NCBI GenBank assembly: GCA_003117195.1
Contig: BDSI01000205.1
Location: forward strand, 1 to 64,000
Length of the DNA: 64,000 bases
Reading direction: 5' to 3'
DNA from: Eudorina sp. 2006-703-Eu-15
Taxonomy: Eukaryota; Chlorophyta; Chlorophyceae; Chlamydomonadales; Volvocaceae
Translations under genes and position numbers: made by a program
The notes under the pieces: model-generated
The model's database searches: none
Told to the model about the DNA's origin: nothing
Seen by the model: only the letters and a program-made list of their open reading frames with translations
Shown here: positions 39,849 to 51,400 of the stretch, piece after piece
Position numbering within the stretch: position 1 is the stretch's first letter
Layout: each line of letters begins with the position of its first letter

Positions 39849-42800
39849 TCACCCACGCAGGGACGCAGGGGGAGAGTCGACGTCCAGGGGAGCATTCAAG
39901 ACAACACGCCCATTCACATTGCATAGGAACGGGTGTTGAGAGGGAACGGAACCCCAATTCCGAGGGGCCAGTCTCAGGGCGGCGAAGGAAGCGAGGCGGG
40001 CCCAAAAGTCAGCAGCCACCTCAACCGTGATCGCCGCGAGACGCCCCCGCAGCAGGGGGGTACGCTGGTCCCACACATTGTACATGCGTTGGCGGCCGCG
40101 CTCCAGGGCCGCCAAGGCCGCCAGGGCCACGACATCCCAGACTGGCGGATGCAAACCCGGCGGGCAGACCACAAGCCACAGGTGGTGCCGCTGAAGACCC
40201 GAACCGAGCCGCCCGATCGACGCCCCCAACGCCAGCCCTAACACCTCCCGCAGCGACTGCGCAACAGGGCAATCCCAGAAAAGGTGCCGCCGAACCCAGC
40301 ACGATCCCGATCCCGAAATGGCCGCGCCACAGGGGCAGCAGGCCGCTGCACGGAGGCGCGGTCCGCCTGGCCGCGCCGCGCTGGCCGAAACAGCGGGGAA
40401 GCCCGCGACCCCATGCACCGCCAGCCGCCAGAGGGGCTCCTTGTGGCCGTTTCCCACCGCAGGCGCCAAAGCCTGCGCAGGGTGCTGCGGAAGTCGGCCA
40501 GGGCGGATGGCGGCACCGGCAACTGCCCATATGCATCCGCAATATAAGCCAGGTGCCGGTCCGCCAGGTCCTGCAGGGAAGGGCCGAGCTGTAAGGCCGT
40601 GGCAGTCTTGACTGTGAGGCGCAGCAGTGGCACAGGAGGTCCGGCCGGTGGGCGCCACACAAACCCGCGAAGCAGCGCACGCCAGGCCTCCTGCTCGGTC
40701 GGGGCGGCGGCCGCGCCCCGGAGGACCTCCCGGGCGGCCGCCACCCAGCTAGCGGGTAGGCGCTGCAGGAGGGCGCCCAAGTCGTCCAAAACCTGCACGC
40801 CCGAGATGTCCAGAGCCGCCCCCAGCTCGCTGTAGCCGAGGACACCGCGGAGGGCACAACGCCGGAGCTCCAGCGTACACCCCCGGAGAACACGGGGGGA
40901 GAGAGGACCACCCCGCTGCCGAGCGGCAGCGAGGCTACTGCGCGCGGCTGCCAGCGAACGCCAGCAGCGGAGCACGGTCCCGATGGTGGTGAGACCCCGC
41001 AGGGCGAAGAGGACGGGGAAGTGGGCCTCCAGGCAGCGCCCGTCGGCCGCCCGGAGGGCGGGGTTGCCCCACAGGGGCGCACTGTAGCACCAGGGGCCCG
41101 CCATGGAGTCCGGGTGGAGCAGAGCCGGTGGGCCCAGGGGGGATAGGGCGCTGAGGAGGCACCGGAAGGTGGGGCTGGCTGCCGGCGGCTCCACCCCCAG
41201 AACCAGGCCGTCATGTGGCGCGAGCAGGCACAGAGGGTGTGCCGCGGGGTGACATCGTCGGAGGAGGCGGAGGACCAGCGCTGGCCAGGGGGGGTCCGCC
41301 GGGAGGAGGCCCGAGGCGCCCAGGACACAGCGCACCGCCGCCATCGCGTGACGAGCCTGAACATGGGCCCGCAGCGGGAGGAGGCCGAACCCGCCGAGCA
41401 CCGGCGGTAGGGCCAGCGTGTCGAGGCCCACGCCCGGGAGTCGCGAGTGGGGATTCACGGTGTGCAGGCTGGGAGGTACGGCGCGGTCGACCACGGCCGC
41501 GACAGAGGCTTGCAGACGCTCCACCACCGTGCGGGCCGGGAGGCCCTGGAATTCGAGGTGGTAGAGGGCCTTGCTGAGGGCATAGCCCGAAGCGGCGGCG
41601 GCGCGGCCAAAGGTAGACAGGGGGAGGCGGGCCACGCGTTCCAGGGCGGCGAGGACCCCGGTGAAGTCCACAGGCGGCACCATAGTGTCATTGCGGAAGC
41701 AGACCCCCAGGGTCCGGGCCTGTTCCACCGTGCGGGGTTGCACCGGCGCCACTGCCACCGCCGACGGCGCCGCCGCCACGGCAGGGGCTGGGGCGGCGGT
41801 CGGGGCGGGGCTGGCGGCGGCAGCAGGGGCGGCAGGTGATGGCGGGGCCCCACGGCGGAGGAGTGCCGAAAAGGTGGTGGCGATGGCGGCCGGTAGGCGA
41901 CGGAGGGCGGCCAGGAGCGCCACGGCGGCGGCAGGGGGCGGGGGGGAGGGGGAGGCAGCTGCCGAGGACTCCGGTAGCGCCACGCCAGGGGCCGGTGCGG
42001 CGGAGGGAGGTGCTGCGGCGGCAGCCCCCACCGGTGGGGCGGGGGCGCCGACATGAAGGAGCTCGACCTTGCCCAGGTTGAGCCGCTGCCCAGACGCAAG
42101 CCGAAAGACATCCATGACCGCCAAGAAGTCAGGGAGCTGAGTGGCGAGGGCCAGCAGCGGGGTGCAGTCGTCGGCAGTCGTCGGCGTACTGGGACGCCGT
42201 GACACGGCGGCTGCCGAAGCACAGGCCAACACCCCGGGACTTCAGCCACGCGAGGAGGGCCTGCCCGACCGCTAGGTAGAGCAGGGGTGCGAGGGGGCAG
42301 CCCTGGCAGACTCCCGACGTGATGGGCACGCGCTGGGAGCGATGTCCGTTGACCACTGCTGTGGCCCCCGTGGCGGTGTGGAGTCGCTGCACCCACCGTA
42401 GGAAGCCCGGGCCGACCCCCAAGGCCGCCAGGCAGTCCAGCAGGAAGCCGCGGTCCACCGTGTCATACGCCTTGTAGAAGTCGAGGAAGACTGCCAGCGC
42501 GGCGCGCTGCTCCGCCCGCAGGAGCTCGGGGAGGAGCTGCAGGAGCCACACGTTGTCAGCGATGCGGCGGGACCGAAGGAAGGCTGTTTGCTCGGCGTCA
42601 ATTGTGGCATCGAACACGGGGAGGAGACGGCGCGCCAACACCCGTGCGAGGGTACGGTAGTCCGTGTCCAGCAGCGTGATGGGGCGGTAGTTGGCTGGGC
42701 ACGTGGGGTCACCCGACTTCGGGAGGGAGGAGATGACCCCATCCAGGAACCCGGCAGGCACATCCCCCGTACAGCCGATCGCCGTGAACACCCGGGCAAG

Positions 42801-44380
42801 CAGCGGTGCGAAGACGTCCGGGAAGGCCTGGTAGAGTTCCGCTGGAATGCCATCCGCCCCCGGGGAGCGGCCAGGGGGCGTGGCGGCGAGAGCGGCGGAG
42901 ACCTCAGCGCTGGACACCTCCGGCCGCCCCAGAGCGGGGAGGCTGTCTTCAGGGCAGCGCCGGCTGAGCGCCCGAAGGGCAGCGAGAACCTGGTGGCGCG
43001 CGGTGGTCGCCGCCACAGTGCTTGCGGCGGGCGTGCAGATCCCCTGCCAGAAGGAGGCCATGACCTGCGGCATGGTTTGCGGGTCGGAGGTAACCCCCCC
43101 CGAGGGGCGGCGCAGACTGGAGATCCAGCGGCGCGACGCAGGCGGCCGGAGGAGGGCTCCCCCGTGCGCAGCCACGCGTGCCGCGAGCGGCGGGCGCAAG
43201 GACCCGCCGCCCGGAGTGAGGCCACCGCGGCAGCAGAGCGGGCGGAGACAGCGTGGGGGGCGGCGGCGGCATCCCCCGCCTCGACCGCGGCCATGGCAGC
43301 AGCGGCAGTGGCCCGGGCGTCGACCTCCTCGCGGGCGGCGGACAGCCTGAGGAAGCGGGCCAGACGGTTGAGCCGGGAGGCGGAGGGCAGCAGCGCCCCC
43401 TTGAAGGCGGGCCACCAGCGCAGGAGGCCAGCAGTGTCCGCAGGGGCCGAATCGGTGGTCTGCCGCAGCCAAGTCCGGAACTGCTCCACCAGGTCCGGAT
43501 GGTCCAGGAAACGCAGCCGAAGGCGGGGGAGCCCGGGGCCAGGAGGTTGGGCATCCGGGGCGGCGGCCAGGGACGCGACCACCAGGCGGTGATCGGAGGG
43601 GAGTCCGCAGCCCACCTCGCACGAGCGGAGGTACTCAGCGGCACACGGAGAAACCACCACCCGATCCAGCCGCGAGGCGCCCCGCGCGTGGAAGAAGGTA
43701 AAGCTCCACTGGGCCGGGTGGAGGTGGCGGTAGCTGTCGACAAAGCCCGGGCAAGCAGCGGTGAAGCGGCGGGCCGTCGGGGCATCACAGCTGCGGGTCG
43801 AGCCCGAGGTGTCCAGGCTGGGCTCCAGGACGAAGTTGAAGTCCGCAGCCCAGACGTGCATGCCGCCCGCCGCCGCCAGCGGCTGCAGGTACTGGTCAAT
43901 GAAGGCGCGCTGGAGGGCGGGGTCCGCGGAGGGGAGGTATGCGGAGGCCAACGTGAACTGGTGGCCACCCCAACTGACAGGAAGGTAGAGGAGGCGGCCA
44001 GGCGCTGCAGCAACGGGGGCCGGAGCGCCAGTGGGGAAGGAACACGAGCCCGCTGCGAGAAGTCGAGAGCGGACAAGGATGGCAACCCCCCCGCATGGGC
44101 GACCGCGGTCCGAGACCGTGGCAGGGCACCACCAAGAAGACCAGTCATCGAACCGTTCCTGGCGACAGACCGTGGTGAGCCGGGTCGACGCCAGCGGGAC
44201 GTCGGTGTCGGTAACATGGGTCTCCTGGAGGCAGACGATGTCAAGGCCCTGACGTTCCCAGCACCGCAGGAGGGCAGGGAGGCGCACATCGGCGCCATGC
44301 TCCGCCGACCCCAGTAGGCCGCGCACATTGTGGGAGCCCACCTGCAGCGGGGGAGGGCCCGCGGGCGGGCGGCCAGCCGC
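39849..44380 (-). pseudogene. LINE ORF2: endonuclease and reverse transcriptase, frameshifted
   Basis: Endonuclease motifs appear in order from about 44340: SHNVRG, DIVCLQETHV, WAADFNFV, RLDRVVVS, SDHRLV (about 43590). The frame changes near 43200. Reverse transcriptase follows: SSLPKSGDPTCPANYRPITL, AVFLDFYKAYDTVDR, SGVCQGCPLAPLLY and the catalytic QYADDC at about 42190. A 10-bp direct duplication (42166-42175 and 42176-42185) inside the codons of that box shifts the frame; the thumb continues in the new frame. A last shift near 40400 leads to a finger-like CPCGAAISGSG...HLFWDC and the end at 39849. Confidence 0.8.
42166..42185 (-). repeat. 10-bp duplication inside the reverse transcriptase YADD box
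   Basis: AGTCGTCGGC occurs twice in tandem. Removing one copy would bring the upstream YADDC frame into register with the downstream TPLLALATQLPDFL frame. Confidence 0.85.
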
Positions 44381-44390
44381 GGCCGCCCCA

Positions 44391-45960
44391 TTACTCCGAC
44401 ATGTCCGCCTCCCCATCGACGCCGGCAGGGGGGAGGGCAAGGGTGGCGAAGGAGTTGCGGTCGGAGGGCGGCGGTGCCCGCGGCGCGGGCGGGCTGGCCG
44501 CCCGGCTGCGCGGCTGGTTCCGCGCGTGAGAAGCACTGCGGGACCGGCCCGACCGCCCGGCCGGGCGGAAGCCGTCCGCGTCGGTGTCAGGGGTCAGCCG
44601 CTTGCGGCCGGGCAGCACAGGCGGGTCGAGCGGACCCGGCGGGAGTGCAGCAGGCGCCACCAGCGGCGGCGGGGCAGGCAGAGCCAGCAGCGCCGGAGCG
44701 GGCGCCAACGGAAACGCCAGGGCACCGGCCATAGGCGGCGGTGCCGTGGGGGCCACCAGGGCCGCTGAGGCCGGCGGGGCGTCCGGAGCCGGCGGGGAAG
44801 GTGGCGCGGCCGGAACCGGTGGGGCGGGCGGGGCGTCCGGAGCCGGCGGGGCGGCCGGGGCGCCCGGGGCCGGCGGAGAGGGCGGGGGCGGCGGGGCCGG
44901 CCAGGCCGCGGAAGCCGCCGGGATGCCGCCCGGAGGCGGGGAGACCGTGGGGCCGGGGGGCGGCGGAGGAGCAGCCGGAGCCCGGGCTACATCTGGGCCA
45001 ACCCCCACCGCGGTCGCACCGGCGGCAGGCCCACCAGGGTTGCCAACCGCCAAGGCGCCACCCGAGGACCCGCCGGTGGCCGCCGCGGGGGCGGCCAAGC
45101 CGGCAGACGGGGCGGCGCCAGGGATCGGCGCGGCGGGCCCGCCAGCCGACCCCCCAGGCACGCCGGCCGGGGGGGCGCCTTGCCAGGCGGAGCCAGCCGG
45201 GGAGCGAACGCACGCCAGCGCGAGGGCGTGCTCCCGCCGGTACTGGTCGTAGTCCAGCGTGTGGACAAGCAGCACACCGCCGTCGGGGCCAGGGACGCGG
45301 AGCTGGAAGGTCTCCTGCATCGGAAGGGGCGAGGAGCCCGGGAAGACCCGAGCGAAGACGGGCCAGCGGGCTGGGTTCCGTGTAGCCGTCCACGGAGACG
45401 ATCTGGAGGCCGTCGAACCAGGCCGCGAACTGGGCGCGTACGTGGGGCGCCGCGATTCCGGCGGGCCAGCCCATTGTGAGAAGGCAGAGGGGCGCAGGGC
45501 CCCCGCCCTCGGGGGCCTCATCGGCGCCGAAGACCACCCACCGCAGGCCCGGGAAGTTGGCAGCAGGCGGGTCAGTGAGGATGGCCCCGTCCGGACCGCA
45601 GAGCGCCCGGAACGCGGGAAGAAGGCGCGCGTGGACGTCCACCTCCACATGCAGGGTGGACATACCGCGCACGACCTCCAGGCGAAGCGGGCTGCCCCAG
45701 CCCGGCTCGGGAAGGCCCTCACGCCGGGCCATGTCTTTCAGCGGCGAAATTTTACTTCCAACAGCTGCAAGAATGCGTCCGCGAATACGGGCGAGGTCCA
45801 CGACTTTGACGTCTGATGCGACTGCATCGAGGCGAACGCGCCGCACGCCGCTGTTGCGCAGCGCGGTCGTGATGTTGGGCAATAAGGGTTGAACTTCTAT
45901 CAAAGGAACGCTCGGCCGGGCCCGGCCGCGAGGCGGGCGCGGCTGATGTGCAGCGGCCAT
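44391..45960 (-). pseudogene. LINE ORF1, one frameshift
   Basis: ATG at 45960. Residues 1 to about 195 form a globular domain (VRLDAVASDVKVVDLARIRG, LHVEVDVHARLLPAFRALCG). Near 45350 the frame changes; in the new frame the protein continues ETFQLRVPGPDGGVLLVHTL, then a very long Pro/Ala-rich tail, then a basic end (GRKRLTPDTDADGFRPAGRS). It stops at TAA 44393-44391. I do not see a zinc knuckle. The shift may be decay or a sequencing error. Confidence 0.65.
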
Positions 45961-46510
45961 GGTGAATCACATGAAGATAATTTGGACGGCACGACGCATA
46001 GACATTTGACATCGCCACAATGACTTCACCGCTGCTGATTGCATCGGAGAATACAGGGAGTGATTTTCTTTTGATTGATCTTCCAACGGTCATTCACGTT
46101 TTTTGTGGCTGTCCGCCACTTGAAACGGTCCCCAACCTCCGTTCAGTCCTTGAAGTCCTTTGCATTTGTGGTACGACGTGCCTGCATTTGAAACAATCTT
46201 AAATATACATATTGAATGTGCTAAGAATTTGTACCATACACGCAGCATAGACATTTCACTTATGGAGATTGACTTTGCCGGTGCTGCTGAGATCCTTTAA
46301 TACAGGGAAGAGCTTCCTTTGCAATGATGTGCCGAAAGAAATCCCGCTTTCCTCAGCTTGCAACGGTCGCCACGTACCAAACGGCTGTTGACGGCAACCG
46401 AATGCCACCCCGCCCTCCCGCCCTTTCCAACTGCGTACCGAGATGTCTAGGTCCCTGCTTGTTCTTTTTCATGTATTGTACAACGTGGAATCCCAGCATT
46501 GGAAAAGCAG
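45961..46510 (-). repeat. Two diverged tandem units upstream of LINE ORF1
   Basis: About 45985-46205 and 46240-46510 share gcatagacattt, gctgctga.tgcatc/gatcc, atacaggga, cgccac, and a ttg(t/g)tac(g/a)acgtg...gcattt/gg end, at modest identity. This recalls the monomer-type promoters of some mammalian L1s, but may simply be an old duplication. Confidence 0.45.
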
Positions 46511-46756
46511 CATGTCGACGGTTCAGGTTGTGATGTTATGCACCTGCTTTTAAAGCGCATCGCAATCTCATCCTTATTACATACAGGAAACCTAGCTATT
46601 TTAAATACACTACTTCTAACGGGCTCAAGGGCTAAGTTTCGTTTCAATTGGTTTAATAAATAATATTCTGGTAAGTATAGTAGGCACATCACAAAACTGC
46701 ACCGAATTCGTCCGGCATGCATCCGACCAGTATTACCAGTAGTACTATTAGAGAGG

Positions 46757-47487
46757 TTAACATGTAGTCATGCATGTCAATCTCAACGAAGGCACTTGAC
46801 AATCTTGACCACAACGAACCTGACAGAATTTTCAGCATTATCTATGGATTTATATGATGATTTTCAGCGGGAAACAAATTTTTTGCTTTATGATGATTTG
46901 AAGCGGGGGATACCGAGAGTTGCAAAGTAAGTGATGATAATGCGATCATCAACCGTCATCACCTCGCTCATCACGTCAAGGCCGCCTACATCGCGGAATC
47001 GCACACGCAGTACACATCAGCTGTATAAAGACCAAGGAGACATTGTTATCACAATCAGAGAACATAAGAATCCATTTACCGGGGGCCCGATGGCCATATC
47101 GTAATCATTTCCCAAAGTAGTAATCAGTCCGTCCACGGAGTATCAATCAATATCAGAACTGAAGTTGAATAACGAGAGCTATTTAACATGGCTTATTTGT
47201 TTGGTGATTCTCACGGCGTTAACTGTATGTACACGGGCAGTCCAGGCACGGCAGTCCGCCGTCCCCATAATGTACATCATAGTGTAGTGGAGAAATTCAA
47301 CTGCAACGGGCTGTCCTAGCGTACATCCTGGCATACCTGCCTATTAGCGTCAACACCCAGGCGGCAGTCCGTCCGTTCGCCGCATCCATACATACCACGC
47401 AGTGTATATATGTATATGCATATACAGTTGCATCCCGATGGGAGTAGTCCCGTTATAAAGACAGTAAAATCTGTAACATATTAGGTG
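46757..47487. repeat. Dispersed block, copy 2 (paralogous to 23672-24396)
   Basis: Best conserved around gcggaatcgcacacgcagta and ataatgtacatcatagtgta. Lies about 0.8 kb upstream of the gene C start. Confidence 0.7.
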
Positions 47488-47723
47488 CAGCCAGCAGCAG
47501 GCCGCAACAGCCGGTGACGACGCAAATGCGACGACAAATCAACTAACGTTCAACTTTAATTGAGCGTCACGTCAGGTATGCCCCGTCCAGATACAGTACT
47601 TCGTTGTTAACCTTCGAAAATCAATGTAGATCGCTCCGACTCGACTATTTTGACACCCCATTTCCGTAACGTCCATTTATGCAAAAAAGCACAACATGTG
47701 ACTAGTTCGTTGTCAGGATGCCA

Positions 47724-47802
47724 AAGAAGAAGAAGAAGAAGAAGAAGAAGAAGAAGAAGAAGAAGAAGAAGAAGAAGAAGAAGAAGAAGAAGAAGAAGAA
47801 GA
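47724..47802. repeat. (AAG)n trinucleotide microsatellite
   Basis: About 26 perfect AAG units. The poly-Lys, poly-Arg, poly-Leu and poly-Phe reading frames here are repeat artefacts. Confidence 0.95.
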
Positions 47803-48310
47803 AATATAAAGCAAACACCAGCGGGCATTCCAAGCAATGCCGCTTGGCGCGCGCACGACAGGCATCCTGCGGAGCGCTATATATCGTGACCCTGTTGCAT
47901 GTCATCCCTCCTCCGCCCCCCCTTGCGCAACTGGGTGCTTTGGAGATAAGTAGGAATAGCGATACTGATTTGCTTGCAGACACGTAAAAACATGTGTGAT
48001 GGTGGTGATGGTGCGTGCTGCTAGCTAGCTGCTGCCGGAGGTTGTATCCATACACCCAAGTGAATTAAGTGAATGCATCATGATACTACAGGTCGGTGCA
48101 GGTTCATTTTCCACCGCTCACACGCACGACGCGACAGCACGTGTCCCCTGCTGCGTGCTGCTGTCTCTTGTTGCTGTACGTTGTACCTACCGACCTGTTG
48201 CAGGCTGCCCAGGCTGCCTGTGTTATTTTCGGGGCGCGCGCATTTCTCAAACTTGTTTTGGGGCAGTAGTCTTCTTAAGAATCAATTTAATTCTCAGTAA
48301 TCAAGAGGTC

Positions 48311-48461
48311 ATGTACAAATACGCAAGACAGCAGGCGACCAATTGTTGTTGCTTCCGGTCGACTTGCCGCACGCTCATCTCTCTATTCCTGGTATTGGCG
48401 GTTGGTACAGCTTGTACAGCAGCCAAGCCCTTCTCTGCTGCTGAAAAGCCATTACAACAGG
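48311..48461 (+). CDS. Gene C exon 1: signal peptide
   Basis: ATG at 48311 begins [19 protein letters not shown], then a hydrophobic core [15 protein letters not shown]. Ends CAG G|GTAAGAG, phase 1. An upstream in-frame ATG at 48080 would put about 77 residues before the signal and is less likely. Confidence 0.7.
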
Positions 48462-51400
48462 GTAAGAGGATTTGATGGTTTAGTTTTGTGCGTCCGTCTT
48501 ATTTTCTTCAGGTGACTGGCTCGCAGCCGACAGGCATGCATGCCAGGTAGCTTGTCTAGCTTATCAACGTGGTATAAGTACATTCTGTGTATCATCATTA
48601 TTGATAACAACAAAAACTGTACATATTGATGTGTGATTCCGGCTTTGATCTGTATGGAATCACGATCATACCATGATGTAAAACCGTAATAGGATAATAT
48701 TAAAAATATATAAATAATTTATATATAAATATTTTAAATCTATGAATAAAAATATATTTTATTATTTTATTTTTCTTTTGGAATTTGTTTAATACCATTT
48801 TCATTATTTTTATAATACAGTAACAATAGCTACCACAGTCACTACAAGAATCTATGGGCATCACAGGTGCCAAGTGTCTTATAGCTTAACAGTCATGTTT
48901 GCTAGTCTGAAGATCTGGCGATGCTGATGCATTTGGGAAGGTTACCAGGTGTCGGGGACACGGCATCATCACAGTGACTTTTTGCGGAAGACATGCGTAC
49001 AGTGCAGGAATCGCTTCTGCGCCTGCAACGATTCCAGCCCTTTCCGTAATCTGGAAAACAGTTGGCAGGGTAGCTAGGTTTAGTTTCGACTGTCCACGTT
49101 ATGCGTCCAATAAACCTAGCAGGGTTTTGGGGGGTCCGGTAAACAGGGTTTTATTTCTCTGGACACTAGCTATCTTGGCCCGTTGGTCTACAAAAAATCC
49201 TTTTTTTTAAGGCAAGCAACGCTGCCTCCAATGTCCCTCTGTTGCACGCCTGCCGATAACGGCCGGTCCACTGGTGGTGCCGCCTTAACCACCATCCCGA
49301 TTGCATACAGCCGGAGCGTCGGCGCATCTCATGCCGCCGTCATTGTCCGCTTCTGCATCGGCACCGCCTTCGTATCCATCGCCGCCTGTTCCCGCGGAGC
49401 CGCCGTCACCAATGGAAGCAAAACCACCGCCGCATCCATATCAACACTACTCACCAGGGTATCCGGGGATATACCCGCCGCCGCTGTCACCTCCGCGAAA
49501 CCGCCAACCGCCAATCAACAGGCCGCCCACACCCCAGCCGCCCTCACCCTCGCCCTCACCCCAGCCGCCCTTACCCCAGCCACCCTCACTCCAGCCACCC
49601 TCTCCCCAGCCTCCCTCACCCCAGCAGCCGCCCTCACCCAAGACGCCCTCGCCCCAGCCGCCCTCGCCTCAGCAGCCGCCCTCGCCCCAGCCGCCCTCGC
49701 CCCAGCCGCCCTCGCCCCAGCAGCCGCCCTCACCCCAGCCCCCCGCACCCCAGTCCCCCTTACCCCAGCCACCGTCACCCCAGCCGCCCTTACCCCAGCA
49801 GCCGTCCTCACCCCAGCCGCCCTTGCCCCAGCCGCCCTTGCCCCAGCAGCCGCCCTCGCCCCAGCCGCCCTCGCCCCAGCCGCCCTCGCCCCAGCAGCCG
49901 CCCTCGCCCCAGCCGCCCTCGCTCCAGCAGCCGCCCTCACCCCAGCCCCCCGCACCCCAGGCCCCCTTACCCCAGCCACCCTCACTCCAGCCACCCTCTC
50001 CCCAGCCGCCCTCGCCCCAGCAGCCGCCCTCACCCCAGCCGCCCTCGCCCCAGCAGCCGCCCTCGCCCCAGCAGCCCTCGCCCGAGCAGCCGCCCTCACC
50101 CCAGCCGCCCTCACCCCAGTTACAGCAGCCACCATCAACCCCGTCGCCAGCATCTCGGCCACACATACCAGTGCTGCCACCTTCACATCAGCCGCCCTTA
50201 ACTGAACCAACACCATTACCATCACGTTATCCGATGTCGCCCAAAAACGATGAAGGCACAGGAGGCGGCACCGGCGGCGGCACCGGCGGCGGCACCGGCG
50301 GCGGCACCGGAGGCGGCACCGGAGGCGGCACCGGAGGCGGCACAGGAGGCGGCACCGGAGGCGGCACCGGCGGCGGCACCGGAGGCGGCACCGGAGGCGG
50401 CACCGGAGGCGGCACCGGAGGCGGCACCGGCGGCGGCACCGGAGGCGGCACCGGAGGCGGCACCGGAGGCGGCACCGGAGGCGGCACCGGAGGCGGCACC
50501 GGCGGCGGCACAGGAGGCGGCACCGACGGCGGCACCGGAGGTGGCACCGGAGGCGGCACCGGCGGCGGCACCGGCGGCGGCACCGGCGGCGGTACCGGCG
50601 GCGGCACCGGAGGCGGCACTGGAGGCGGCACCGGAGGCGGCACCGGAGGCGGCACTGGAGGCGGCACCGGAGGCGGCGGTGATGGTGACGGGAGTAACAA
50701 CCAAAGCCCTGATAATGAAAGGCGAAGCCCTTCACCAGCCGCTCCAACTGACATTCCGATGACACCATCTTCGCCATCCCCAGGACTGCCACCTCCGCCA
50801 GCAAAACCGCCGTCACCCAAGCCGCCGTCACCTGAGCCAACCTATCCCGGTCAACCATCACCCCAGCGGCCACCATCACCACAGCCGCCCTCCCCAAATC
50901 CACCCTCCCCTCATCCGCTCTCCCCAAACCCACGCGCCCCCAATCCACCCTACCATCCAAATCCTCCCTCACATCCCAATCCACCCTCCCCCCAGCCGCC
51001 CTCGCCCCAGCCGCCCTCGCCCCGGCCGCCCTCGCCCCATCCGCCCTCACCCCAGCCGCCCTCGCCCCAGCCGCCCTCGCCGCAGCCGCCCTCCCCCAAT
51101 CCACCCTCCCCCAATCCGCCCTCCCCCCAGCCGCCCTCCCCGCGGCCGCCCTCGCCCCAGCCGCCCTCACCCCAGCCGCCCTCGCCCCAGCCGCCCTCGC
51201 CCCAGCCGCCCTCGCCCCAGCCGCCCTCACCCCAGCCGCCCTCACCCCAGCCGCCCTCACCCCAGCCGCCCTCGCCCCAGCCGCCCTCGCCCCAGCCGCC
51301 CTCACCCCAGCCGCCCTCACCCCAGCCACCCGCTCCCTCCCCTCCGGAATCCTGTCCCATTCCCATCGAGGCGGACGTGAAGGAGTTCACCTTCCAATGC

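Larger units (their letters stand above)
39849..46510 (-). mobile_element. Non-LTR retrotransposon (L1-like LINE), decayed
   Basis: Read on the minus strand: two diverged upstream units (46510-45961), ORF1 (45960-44391), then ORF2 with an AP-type endonuclease, reverse transcriptase and C-terminal Cys/His motif. The domain order endonuclease, reverse transcriptase, zf-RVT-like finger is that of L1-like elements. ORF2 carries at least three frame changes, so the copy is probably dead. The whole element is strongly GC-rich compared with its flanks. Confidence 0.85.
46511..48310. other. Intergenic upstream of gene C
   Basis: Contains the dispersed block copy 2 (46757-47487) and an (AAG)n tract (47724-47802). 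No gene seen. The probable promoter of gene C lies within the last few hundred bases but I cannot point to a motif. Confidence 0.5.

Noticed and set aside
42588..45385. Plus-strand frames of 150-350 codons across the LINE
   Set aside because: Antisense of GC-rich ORF1 and ORF2; the minus strand carries endonuclease and reverse transcriptase motifs in order.
47607..48055. Poly-Lys, poly-Arg, poly-Leu and poly-Phe frames
   Set aside because: Artefacts of the (AAG)n microsatellite.
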